Source: Diadema setosum (taxonomy: Eukaryota > Echinodermata > Echinoidea > Diadematoida > Diadematidae). Taken from it: a stretch of DNA of 64,000 bases. The first letter of the stretch is position 1. Each line of letters starts with the position of its first letter. Location of the stretch: positions 20,868,494 to 20,932,493 of the forward strand of contig CM067059.1 of NCBI GenBank assembly GCA_033980235.1, written 5' to 3'. The notes beneath the pieces are model-generated. The model ran no database searches. It was not told where the DNA came from and saw nothing but the letters and a program-made list of their open reading frames with translations. A program made the translations under genes and the position numbers. Shown here piece after piece: positions 22,857 to 32,548 of the stretch.

Positions 22857-22905
22857 TAGTTCCTAGGTATGAAATGACCTATGGCCTGTTCAAATGGTTA
22901 CAGCT

Positions 22906-23172
22906 CGATATTCCGAAGGTTCGTTATTCCAAAGGCTCTTCAGTCCGAAGATTCCTTATTCCGAAGGTTCGTCTTTCCGAATTTCATTTTCGGATGAACA
23001 AATCTTCAGAATAACGAACCTTCGGAATAACGCCACAAATGTTTGGATTAACGAGACCCTTTTTCATTTTCGGATTAACGAACCTCTAGGTATAGGGAAT
23101 TTGCGTGTTTCGGATTAACGAACCTTCGGAATAACAAACCTTCGGAATATCGAACCTTCGGAATAACGAACA
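22906..23172. mobile_element. Element built of inverted TTCCGAAGGTTCG units
   Basis: The left part carries ATTCCGAAGGTTCG units; the right part carries the reverse complement CGAACCTTCGGAAT several times. CGGATTAACGAACC variants fill the middle. At least six recognisable units occur in 267 bp, only 50 bp after the previous element. Confidence 0.8.
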
Positions 23173-23623
23173 GCACCGGAAATGCCACTGAATCTCTGCT
23201 TGGTCATATGCTTGGTCTGGGCTAGGGCTAAGATTCATATCTTCTCCTATTTCATCGCCTTTCCTATAGACAGACAGACACAGAATTAATGATTTTTGCA
23301 TTGCGATGCAAAACTCAAGTTCCATTTGGCACCGTTCACACACGCACTGCACGGGACAAATAGCGTGCTGTTTCAACAACAGCAAAAATCAACAGTGACT
23401 GCAATGTGGCTTCGGGCATCTCAGTGTGTTGACCTACTGTATCGCATTGCATTGTGAACTTAAAAACTCAAGTATCTCTTTGCGTACCATTCACATCGGG
23501 GACCCTACACCCCTCAAGGCAAATTTCTGGGATGTTTCCCATAATAATCAAGCAGGACTGATTTTTGCATGGCAATGTTTATCGCGATAATCAACTATTT
23601 TTTGTGTGTCCACACACACAAAT
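23173..23623. other. Sequence between two inverted-repeat elements
   Basis: Unique sequence with a short ACACACAC run near 23609-23620. No exon seen. Confidence 0.5.
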
Positions 23624-24057
23624 TTAAAGGTGCATGGTCCCGGTGTTTTAGTCAACTGCGTACGTGGGCGCACGGCGCAAGTTTCCTATAGAGACCTACG
23701 CTATTGACTCCTCTTTAGCGCTTACGCTTTGGCCCACTTTCCCTGAGTCCGAAGAAGTCCGATTCACTGTAGTCAGTGGAGGGATCACAGTTCGGCTCAT
23801 GATTCGGCTGAGGGGGGTGACAGGTTTTTCAAACTTCTTTTGTGATGTCATAATAACAAGCACATATGCACGCACCCTGGCATTACTACAGACTGCGCGA
23901 TGCGCAGAGAAGACAACAAAGGCAACGTTACTTAGCAACAACTACGCACTTTACTCTTGATGACAGCTCAACTTCGGTAATCTTTGTATCAATGCTAACG
24001 GTGATCGGCAGTATCATCAACAGCGCCCTCTACACTACCGGGACTATCTACCTTTAA
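23624..24057. mobile_element. TTAA-bounded element with GGTCCCGGT ends
   Basis: Begins TTAAAGGTGCATGGTCCCGG and ends CCGGGACTATCTACCTTTAA, an imperfect inverted terminal repeat of about 20 bp. CpG-rich inside (CGTACGTGGGCGCACGGCGC). It includes CGTTACTTAGCAACAA, close to an RFX-type X-box. No coding sequence. Confidence 0.75.
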
Positions 24058-24218
24058 CAGTTTTCACAATGTGATACAAACCCCAAGTTTCAAAAGGAGT
24101 TAAGGAGGGGAAATCCACTCCAAATATAAGTAATTCTAATAAGAAAGAGTAAAATATAACAAGTTAAATGGTATAATTTGAACAGTTTTCACAATGTGAT
24201 ACAAACTCGAGTTTCAAA
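24056..24218. repeat. Direct duplication of a 39-bp segment
   Basis: AACAGTTTTCACAATGTGAT followed by ACAAAC and AAGTTTCAAAA-like sequence occurs at 24056-24094 and again at 24181-24218. The first copy starts in the right end of the preceding element. Confidence 0.85.
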
Positions 24219-26669
24219 AAATAATGGCACATATTTTGTAAACCTGGAGATGAGAGACCTACAGGCCAGTAAAAACTTTCAAGTGCTTGGATGTGCTAAA
24301 CAGTGACAGCTGCTGATGATGCACAAGTGGCTTTATGTCATAGCCTTGTCAGAGGCCTACATCGTCTCTATTGTTCTACGTTTTCGTTTCTGTGTTCCGT
24401 ACCTCACAGCATCACATGCCTTTGCAATTAGTCTGAATATTCTTTCACCCTTCTCAGCTGAAAAAATTGTGGTAATGTCAGTTATGACTGTTTGACAGTT
24501 TGATGACAATGGCCTGACAATGCGATTATAAAAATATCATACATGTATACAGTACAATTTGTAGCTCTAGTCCACAAAGAAAACAGGCATGCCAATATAA
24601 TGTGCACATATTTTCCCCAATTCACTGTACCAAAATACATGGTTAAAACATTCAATTTTGTAGGTTTTAAAAGAGTTTTACAATAATCGTCATGTACGTT
24701 TCAAAGAATTTTTATATCATGTTTTCAGGTCATTCAATCTAGATCACAAATTTGACCCACAATAATCTGGGACCATGACCACAGCTTCCCATAAATTGGC
24801 AGCTCTGCAGGTACACCCAATCAGTAGCCAAGTGCATCATGCTGTGTTCACGGGGCCTGGGTCTAGCGGCAGGCCAGCAAAGTGCCACTGCCAGGTGCCA
24901 CTGGTTGTGACATGTTGCGACAACTGCACTCACGGCACTGACAAGTTGTCTGCTGCTCGCCTGGCCAACTGTTCGGGTGCAGCGAGACTGGCGCAAGGTC
25001 AAAAACACCTGAACATGAAAAACAGGCATGAAGCACACCCAACTGCAGCAAGGGATTGCTACGGCAACCTGCTGGTCTACTTTCACAGATGGCTAGGTCA
25101 ATTTCACACATATTATGTTAGATCTGCATTCCTCACCACATACGAGCATGGTCTCCAGTTTCACGTTCATGAGAACAATGCTTCAAACAAGTTTGCTAGC
25201 CATGAAAGTGCAGGTACTTCTAAAGTGTTATGAAATGCTAACCTATGATGATGTATGCTATGAAACATGTCTGTCGTTAAAATTGACAGAGCCATGTAGA
25301 ATGCATTTGCTTGAGCAACATAACCTGTGCATGGATATGTTTCTCACAGTAACGTTGAATCCTACATGGACTTCACAGAAATGCATATAATATGGCTATT
25401 GGTGAAAATAAGAAAACAAACAAACACCACTTATAAGGTCAAATGATTTCAACACTACAGAAACAAGTACTCAACCTAGTGAGAAGTTTCCAACCAAAAG
25501 CTACTTTGCTTTGAAATCTTTACGTTGTTGTCAAATGTGATGCATTCTGGGAATGGAGGTGGGACTCCTAATCGGAAAACTTTTGGGGTATAGGCAGGAT
25601 GATAGCTGCACAGGAAACTGATAGACATTACCTCAGTATTCAAAGTGAAATCAAACTGATCTAAATTATACATTCCAGTGCTCTTCAATGTCAGTGGATC
25701 CAGCTAGCTGGTTGTTTGTTGATAGCCATCTCATGAAGCTGGTCCTAAGCATGTGACCATGATATCACTTGGATGACATCTCTCAAATTTCTCTGCAGAA
25801 CGATCTGCACCAAGATTTTTCTTTACTTCGTCTGCAGGCCCCATTTTTTTTTAATTGTTTTTGAAACGATGCACTTCAGATCATCATGACCTAGATACCC
25901 CTGGAGGCAGAATCAAAAAGAAGTCCCTGGCAGAAAATATGAATCACTGTCATTCCATGAACAGCGTGACCATGATTTCGGCAAATCATGTGACAGTCAC
26001 ATGACACAGATCACGACAGGTGTTAAATCACCTAAAAGAATGCCATATTGTATGACAACCTGAGATTCACATTAAAAGTTTCTTGAAATTTGTTCTGGTT
26101 TGCTCAAGTTCTAATTAAAAAGATTGGATTTTTCATGGGGGGGGGGGGGAGGGAGATTTACTGCATTTGTAATATTTCTTGCCTTCAATTTTTTCTCCCC
26201 CCCCCCCCCCAGGTAAATTTTCTTCAAAGATAACAACTCAATGTTTTCAAGCTTCCAACTATGCAAACTATGATCATTGTGCTATGAAAACACACACACA
26301 CAAAAAGTAATTTTGAAAAAAAAAACAACAACTGGAAGATGCCTCAAGGAAAACCAAAAAATTCAAGGGATATTCTTTTCTCTTTCATTTCCGATAGTGA
26401 ACAAATCTGAATATCAGGAGGAACTTTATACTGACAGATGCCATGTGGATGCTTGTCTTCCTTTGAAAATTTACAGGTACAGTGTACTACTGTAAATGTT
26501 ATGGGAATTCACAAAATGAGGATTGCAACTGGAAAATAAAAAACACATGAAATCTACTCAAAAATACACAAAAATATGCAAGAAGGCAGACAAAACAAGA
26601 AGGCATTTGCTTGTATCACTTGCAATGACTTGTCATAGAGTCACTTCCTTTTAATCCTGCAGCAAGAAT
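24219..26669. other. Intron sequence without recognised exons
   Basis: The 152-codon plus-strand frame at 24775-25233 is the longest in the window. It overlaps open antisense frames, has no recognisable domain and no splice context, so it is not called. A poly-G and a poly-C run at 26138-26210 are listed separately. Confidence 0.45.
26138..26211. repeat. Opposed G and C homopolymers
   Basis: A run of about 12 G near 26139 and one of about 14 C near 26198 are separated by roughly 45 bp and could pair as a hairpin. The C run is followed by AGGTAAAT. Confidence 0.85.
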
Positions 26670-27180
26670 GAGAGAGAGACATTTTTAAGATCACTTTACA
26701 GGGCTTCAACTCACAGACTGCAGTGACGAGGAGAAATTATATGCTCCCCGTGGATAATTGCTGATCAGCGATTCCATAGTGATATGCCTGATGCAGCGCA
26801 AGGCATGGTCATTGATCTCTGGGAATCTCCCCCCCCCCCCCTAATCATCGGTGGGATTGCCATTGACTTGAACAGTCATCTGGGCTCCTCATCCGCAGAT
26901 CTCCGGAGGATATGGGGAGGCAGAGTGGATGCAGGTAGGCAGTCGGGCAGGGTTCGTGCTGAAGTTAATGAGATGCACATTTATTGGCCTGGGTACGGAG
27001 CGAGAGAAGTCCCTGCATCATCGTCTTCATCTACTTTCCCAACTTCTTCCCATCATCATCATCTGGGCACCCTCTTGTCTGATGTTGAATATCTCGTGTC
27101 TCCATCAGATTAGCATAAAGTAGGTCAAGTGACTTCTCCGCTGGTTAATGGTTTGCACACATAGTAAATATGCATCCAAC
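26670..27180. promoter_or_regulatory. Candidate cis-regulatory island
   Basis: Long non-repeat block with CCGTGGATAATTGCTGATCA, CAGATCTCCGGAGGATATG, GTTAATGAGATGCACATTTA and CTCCGCTGGTTAATGG. Composition differs from flanking intron. Reading frames in it are short and overlapping. Confidence 0.25.
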
Positions 27181-28139
27181 GAGGAGGCACCTCCCTCATT
27201 TGTCCAGTCAGACACTGTGCCTGCGGTGGTTGCCATTCCCTTTTTACCCTGTGTGTTGGTTGCATTGAAGATTGTAGCGTTAAACTGTTACATTTCTTTA
27301 ATTTTGGAGGATAATCACATCTGTCCATGTTGTAGCTTCGTTCATGGTTTGATCAAGGAGCTTCGTGTGTTGAAGCTCTATGGTTTGATAGGAAGTAGGT
27401 TTAAAACACACTGTTGGACATTACGCTGCTACTTTGTATGACAAGCACCACGCACCCCCCAATGACAACAACATTTAATCATGCTTTCTTGCCAGACACG
27501 GTCAACAAGCGGTCGTCACGATGCCTCTGCACATATCAGCATGTTTACGACCGGAATATGCCCTTCCCACTTTATCTCCCTCCGTATCAGAAGTGTGGCG
27601 TACAGTTACGCTGGTAGAGGATAAGATTCAGCGAGGTTTCAAAACATTTGATAACATCTGGTTTCGGGCATTGCCAAATGCCCCTGCCTTGCATGGATTA
27701 TACAAGAGCAACATATTCACAGGCATTTACAAATGTACATACACTTCCTACAGGAGTGAAATAGATATGGGCAATTCCACGGTAAATGGGTAGTTTTATG
27801 CACTCAAGACATGGAGCAATTTCATTTGAAAATATTTGTTTGAATCATCTTTTTTTCTTTATTTCTTGAATAAATGTGGTAAGGTGAAATAAAATATTCA
27901 ACCTCGTTGAGTCCTGTTGTTATTTTTTTGTGATGTGCTGGTTTGTTTGTTTTTATTTAATATTATTGATAATGTGCAAATTTGAAATAAAAATTGACAT
28001 ACATTGCAACTTGTATAAAAATAAATTTTCTTAGAAGACACGCATCCTGGGTGGATTATAATTCAAAATTTATCACCAACGCACCGAGAAATCATTTTCT
28101 TGTTCGCCCTGAACGATTACAAAAGTTTTGAGAGAGTGG
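27181..28139. other. Sequence upstream of the nested gene
   Basis: Unique, becoming very AT-rich at 27830-28030. No exon recognised. Confidence 0.5.
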
Positions 28140-28776
28140 AAAGCAAGCTGGACCGAAAAGGTCGGCGTTCTGTCCTACTTCAGTTACGTACGTTCGGCCT
28201 CAATTTCGTTTGGTTTCCAGGCGTCAGAGTGCAGTTATTTTGTGTCAAATACACTTTGCTGACGACAGTTTCAAGTTAGGTTTCACTAATTCAACAGAAA
28301 ATTAAATCAAATATTTAATATCCGTCTTCAAAGTTACCAAATTCAATTTTCTGTCCACGCCGCGAACGTACGTAACTGCTAGTTGAGACACTCCAGTGTC
28401 GTTCGATTTAACACAGAAACGCTGACACTACCCTGAAGTTAGACATCTGCCTTCGGTTTCACGCCACAAGCATAGCTGTCTTTTCAGAACATTTAGTTAT
28501 CTAGCTTCAGCTTCCTTTTCTAATTCTGTCCAGTATGTTACGTGCGTTCAGTGGGTACGCTCCGCTAGGTGGGACGCACGAACGGTGGACAGAATCGCCA
28601 ATCGGTCTTCGTTACGTGTGTTCTGAACGCGCGTAACTCAGACAGATTGTTCCCATGTCTTGCTTACCTCCTTGTTTCGCGCCGTTCTGTCCGAGGTTGC
28701 GTATCGTTCGCATGAAATTTCCCGTGTTTATGTCTGCATTGCGTATGTGCAACCCATCGACTGCTCAGGTCTGAAT
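28140..28776 (+). promoter_or_regulatory. CpG-rich putative promoter of the nested gene, with an ACGTACGT module array
   Basis: GC- and CpG-rich between AT-rich flanks, ending at the start codon proposed at 28777. TTCTGTCC occurs at 28168, 28349, 28524 and 28685, and as its complement at 28588. Each lies 3-7 bp from an ACGTACGT-like palindrome: GTTACGTACGTTC at 28183, its exact reverse complement at 28364, GTTACGTGCGTTC at 28537, a variant GCACGAAC at 28576, and GTTGCGTATCGTTC at 28696. A further near-perfect palindrome, GTTACGTGTGTTC then TGAACGCGCGTAAC, spans 28611-28637. No TATA box is evident. Promoter role is inferred from position and composition; an old repeat family is the alternative. 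Confidence 0.5.
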
Positions 28777-28811
28777 ATGACGGAGGTGATTACGACTCTC
28801 GCTGACAAAAG
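28777..28811 (+). CDS. Nested plus-strand gene, proposed exon 1
   Basis: ATG at 28777 opens MTEVITTLADK plus two bases (AG), then the donor AAAAG|GTAAAT. It lies just inside the 3' edge of the CpG-rich block, where a first coding exon would be expected. Phase 2 at the donor requires an exon beginning with one base to finish the codon; the segment at 29537 does this (AG+T, serine). The gene lies within the 41-kb intron of the CCDC88 gene and runs the opposite way. The exon is very short and the call depends on how well it joins the next two. I do not recognise the product. Confidence 0.4.
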
Positions 28812-29218
28812 GTAAATGTTGCATTCTAGAGTAGAATCTTCCGTAGTTTTAGGATTAATTGCCCTGCTGGCATTATTAGAAATTCTTTTGAGATTCTCTG
28901 TATGCTAGCTTTCACTACTCGTTTTCGAGTTTACGCGGACGATAACTGAGCCTAGTCCCACATGTGATATTTTTTGTCAGTAAATTCTTCGTTGCTACCA
29001 GCTTCAAATAATCTTTCTTTTCATCTTTTCGTAATATTTTTCCTCAAAATAAAACCAAACTGACAGTGACAGAATAGCAATGAACGAAAGCTAAGCCAAG
29101 AGTGGTACTTTAGATGGCCGACTGTCCATCGTGTGCTGACGCACTGTACGAGTGTTATACAGAATTTAGAAAGCCAGGCTAGCACTACGCTAGTGACACG
29201 AGTCCCAAGTGTAACCAC

Positions 29219-29503
29219 ACGATAACGTTAGTGTATGTAGACACCCATGATCAAACAAGTTACAAAAGAAAATTTACTAGGTTTACATCGGGATTTGACT
29301 TGATTTATTTCTGCCTAAGCAACCAAAGTGCAAACTCGACTTCCAACGTTGTTGATGTTGTCCTTCACTTCAGCCACATGACTCTGAGCTCAGTCTACTC
29401 ATTGCACTACTTGCAGTTCTCTCATGATTTCCATGACGTGATTTATTTAGTTAGATTTTATTTCTATGTTTTGATGTAGACTAGACAACTACCAACTTAT
29501 GTG
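29219..29503. other. Intron 1 of the proposed nested gene
   Basis: Unique sequence. A 66-codon antisense frame at 29021-29218 was not accepted. Confidence 0.4.
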
Positions 29504-29536
29504 AGAAGCTGTGCTGGCCTGTTCTGCACCTTTTAG

Positions 29537-29615
29537 TGCAATTGTGAGTGACCAGAGCGTCCCTTCGATCATCATGTCGGTGCCCAGCCTGTCTGCTTTC
29601 CAGTGTTACGGTGAG
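29537..29615 (+). CDS. Nested plus-strand gene, proposed exon 2
   Basis: 79 nt. The acceptor is CTGCACCTTTTAG before TGCAATTG; the donor is GAG|GTGTGT. Joined to exon 1 it reads S-AIVSDQSVPSIIMSVPSL and SAFQCYGE, leaving phase 0, which matches the next exon. An alternative donor, ACG|GTGAGG at 29610/29611, gives phase 1 and runs into a stop in exon 3, so GAG|GTGTGT is preferred. The serine-rich peptide has no domain I know. A decayed copy of this exon lies about 750 bp downstream in the second duplication unit. The frame can also run past the donor to a stop near 29861 with an AATAAA at 29845, so an alternative terminal exon is possible. Confidence 0.45.
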
Positions 29616-30283
29616 GTGTGTATACATATTTTTATGATTTTGCGGGAGGGCTCATTGGAGCTAAGCGACCCTGACTCAATGTACAATCTGTTCATAACAC
29701 CCTGTCTTGTGTGGCCTGGACAGTTGTCTGTGCAGAGCCTCATTCCAGCTGTTGCACCATCCACCATGTTTGCTCTTTGCTGGCCTGTGTTGTGTCCTAA
29801 AAACGATCCCTGTGATGAAATCAGCCCCAAATCTTTCTGCTCTAATAAATATATGACATGACCGAAGTTCCGCAACTTCACTTCGCAGAAATTCTGCGAT
29901 GTAATGTTTATGTACAGAGCTATTTTGTATTCATTCAATGAAGATTGTAAATGTGTATTGCATACATGATTTAATGACCACTAAGCAAATTGTGTAGGAG
30001 AAATGAAATCTCTTTCTACAGTGGAAAACAGACATTACAAGTAACAGTAATACCTTTCAAAGAAGCCATGGCCTCCATATTTTTAATGCCATGCTATTAT
30101 GTATTGTAAATATTTTATTTGTAGATGTCGTAGAACTGGTACATAACTAGTCTTCATTTTGTTCTCTTCATGATATTTTGGTCCATTGTCATGTAGCCAC
30201 ATCTGTGCTTATTTGGGGTTTTCTTCTGATACGATTATCATTTTATTTATAGAAGCTGCATGGCCCTGTTCTACAGCCTGTGG

Positions 30284-30353
30284 TGGAGATTTTCTGAGTG
30301 CCCAGAGCATCCCTTCATCATGCCTAGCCTGTCTGCTTTGCAGTGATATGGTG
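30284..30353 (+). pseudogene. Decayed duplicate of nested-gene exon 2
   Basis: Aligns with exon 2: CCAGAGCATCCCTTCATCAT and TAGCCTGTCTGCTTTGCAGT against the matching stretches at 29550-29605. Relative to exon 2 it has lost bases after CCCTTCATC, which shifts the frame, and has TGA where exon 2 has TGT. Its acceptor is weaker (CTGTGG instead of TTTTAG). It is therefore treated as a relic of exon duplication rather than an alternative exon. Confidence 0.6.
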
Positions 30354-31936
30354 TGAATGCATATTTTCGTTTTATTATGTAATCTTTTTTTTTCTTTTGG
30401 CCAAAAAGGCTGCTACATTGGCACTCTTAAATATGTTAAGGTTGCATATTTTTTTTTTTCAGACCATGACAAAAAAAAAGGTTCCTTTTATTTACAGGAC
30501 TATTTCTTATTCATTTTTAAAGCACATCAATTTATAGTGCATACATGAATTAATGATTGCAGAGCAATCTGTGTAGGATGTTTGTTGGAGATATTGAATT
30601 GCTTTCTACAGTGTAAAACAAACATTAATTGTTACCCTTCAAAGATAGAAGCCATGGCCTCCATTTTTATTTATTTATTTTTTTTACACTATGGCATATT
30701 CTTTTTTATTATGAAGATTTTATCATAGATATCTTTTTGAATTTTTTTGATATTTTCATGATGTTGCAATCAATTTTCTGTATCGCAAGTGTGCAAAAAA
30801 AAAACTTCTGTGCATGCTGAAGAGCTCTGTCACAGATACACTGTGGGATTCTTTTGTGCCCTTGTTCACTTCTGATTGTCTCACGCTAAGTAGAGGTCGC
30901 AGTTCCCATATGATTCAAGGGAGTTAATCGTCTGCTTTTCCATTGCCATCCCTTTTTTTCTTGGTTAAAATTCAGCTGAAAAGAGTTGAAAGTTTCTAAG
31001 TTTTACTGATTTGCGGTCACTAGAGTCATGGTTCACTACTGCAAGGCTTCAATGTGCTGGTCACATGATGGAAAGCGAAGAAATCTTCAACAAAAAATAT
31101 CTCTGGATAAAGATAAAGCATGATCTGAGTGCATGTGCAGCCAAAACCAGGTCAAGTTTGTCCCGTAAGCTATCTCATAATGCATCTAAAACACTGCTCT
31201 CCGCACGGCACCTAAGGTATTGGCGATACCAAGAATTACACCTATGCAGATCCTTTTTTTGAAACTTTGGCCAGGAAAGGTTGCTAGGTGGGTTGATAGA
31301 TTGGAGGTCAATTTTTATTTTTCTATGACAAACATACATTGCTAATATGTACAGAAGTATTCTGTATTTATTTCCCAAAGTCTATAAATATTGCATACAT
31401 GACTAAATAATCAAACAGAAAAGAAATTCAAGAGGGCAAACATTGTGCAGAGGTGTTGATGCTCAATTGCTGTCTGCAGCAAAAAATAAATATTACACAT
31501 TACCTTTCGAAGATAGCGCTAACCTGCAGCCCCCTCCAAATTTCTATAATCCTATATTCAAAACTTACTGGAAATATTTTATTATTAGATATCTTTGAAT
31601 GAAGATTGTAAGATAAAACACAGCTCTTAAAAATGGGATGGCTACACATACTTTTGTTGTCTACAGTAACAGTTTTTTTTTCCCTAAAATTCAATTTTTT
31701 TTTAAAGAGTCTACTGTATTTGTAGTTCATGTATTTTATTGCTTGGTTTACGGAATATCTATGCAGCAAAATGTTCAACTATATTTCAATTGCAGGTGAC
31801 ATGTACATGCCTTTTGAACAATCTTTTATCTGCACTCAGTATATAGGAATATTCCAAACTTTCAAAAATTTTGATAAAATGAACTCAGTATAAGTATTTG
31901 TTGATTATGTATATAATTTTTTTTTTTTTCCGACAG

Positions 31937-32167
31937 GTAAAAGACATCCTGGATGATGACTTAATGGGGAAAAAAGAGGCATGGAGTTTTCATGTGGTCA
32001 ATCAAAGACGACATCTCCGGAGAATCTACAAACAACATCCTGTGCAGAATGCCTTATCCCATTCTCTTGGAGGAGCAAAGCACCACAAGACAGCAGTTGT
32101 TTTTTTTTTTTTTTTTTTTTCCCTTCAAGTTGTAGAGTATATCAGATGGTATGACTTTAGCTTTTAA
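31937..32167 (+). CDS. Nested plus-strand gene, proposed terminal exon
   Basis: A strong acceptor (14-base T tract then CCGACAG) precedes GTAAAAGACATCC. The frame reads VKDILDDDLMGKKEAW, then SFHVVNQRRHLRRIYKQHP, then QNALSHSLGGAKHHKTA: an acidic start followed by a basic arginine/histidine-rich stretch. The whole three-exon model encodes about 114 residues. The last part is odd: a 23-base poly-T at 32098-32120 gives a phenylalanine run, and beyond it the sequence belongs to a foldback repeat, so the genuine C-terminus may have been replaced, or the exon may end earlier or continue in an unseen exon. TAA follows at 32165 and an AATAAA is present at 32532. No family recognised. Confidence 0.5.
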   Translation, partial: VKDILDDDLMGKKEAWSFHVVNQRRHLRRIYKQHPVQNALSHSLGGAKHHKTAVVFFFFFFSLQVVEYIRWYDFSF

Positions 32168-32505
32168 CTTTTTGCAAGATACAATGTACTAAGAAACCAC
32201 TTATGAAATTTTTATGAGCATACAATTCTACAAGGAATTCAAAGTTTAGCTTATGAAACATGGTCTTCAAATGGCTGAGGTATGAAGCCACAAAGTAAAC
32301 CAATATTATTGAAATGGAAGATCTGGGTTTCAACTTTTATTAGGATCACTTTGTTTAACTTTCTTTTTGGATATCTCAGCCTTTTCAAAACCGATTTTCA
32401 CTTAAGTAAACTTTCAATGCCTTTAAGAGAACCTGTATGCTATTTCAAAAAGTTAAAAGCTGAGTCATCACCTGAACCAATACTTACCATCCCTTTTGTT
32501 TTAAA
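32120..32505. mobile_element. Foldback element family B, diverged copy
   Basis: The arms mirror each other: GACTTTAGCTTTTAACTTTTT on the left against AAAAAGTTAAAAGCTGAGTC on the right. The inner ATGGCTGAGGTAT is mirrored by ATATCTCAGCC. Layout matches the element at 7045. Its left end is interrupted by, or abuts, the poly-T that ends the proposed coding exon. Confidence 0.65.
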
Positions 32506-32531
32506 GCAAGATATAAACAGGGATACAACTG

Positions 32532-32537
32532 AATAAA
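32532..32537 (+). terminator. Possible polyadenylation signal of the nested gene
   Basis: AATAAA about 365 bp after the proposed stop codon at 32165-32167. It is a single hexamer in A-rich sequence, so the support is weak. Confidence 0.2.
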
Positions 32538-32548
32538 AAAAGTTGTTA

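Larger units (their letters stand above)
29504..31600 (+). repeat. Diverged tandem duplication, three partial units
   Basis: Unit 1 starts near 29504 (AGAAGCTGTGCTGGCCTG), unit 2 near 30251 (AGAAGCTGCATGGCCCTG), about 747 bp apart. Later landmarks recur three times: TTGCATACATGATTTAATG at 29958, GTGCATACATGAATTAATG at 30537 and TTGCATACATGACTAAATA at 31392. The phrases TTTCTACAGTGGAAAACAGA, AAGCCATGGCCTCCAT and AATATTTTATT-like sequence follow in the same order. Unit 3 lacks a recognisable start. The copies are well diverged, so the duplications are old. Confidence 0.75.

Noticed and set aside
22589..23014. 141-codon plus-strand open frame
   Set aside because: It runs through two inverted-repeat elements and their CGCGAA and TTCCGAAGG words.
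24775..25233. Longest open frame in the window (152 codons, plus strand)
   Set aside because: Open antisense frames overlap it, there is no domain or splice context, and the region is stop-poor through GC content.
26829..26841. Poly-C tract followed by AG-type site as a splice acceptor
   Set aside because: No open exon with a matching donor follows.
29537..29861. Exon 2 of the nested gene read through as a single 3' terminal exon
   Set aside because: Possible, with AATAAA at 29845, but a donor at 29615 gives a phase that fits exon 3 exactly. Kept as an alternative.
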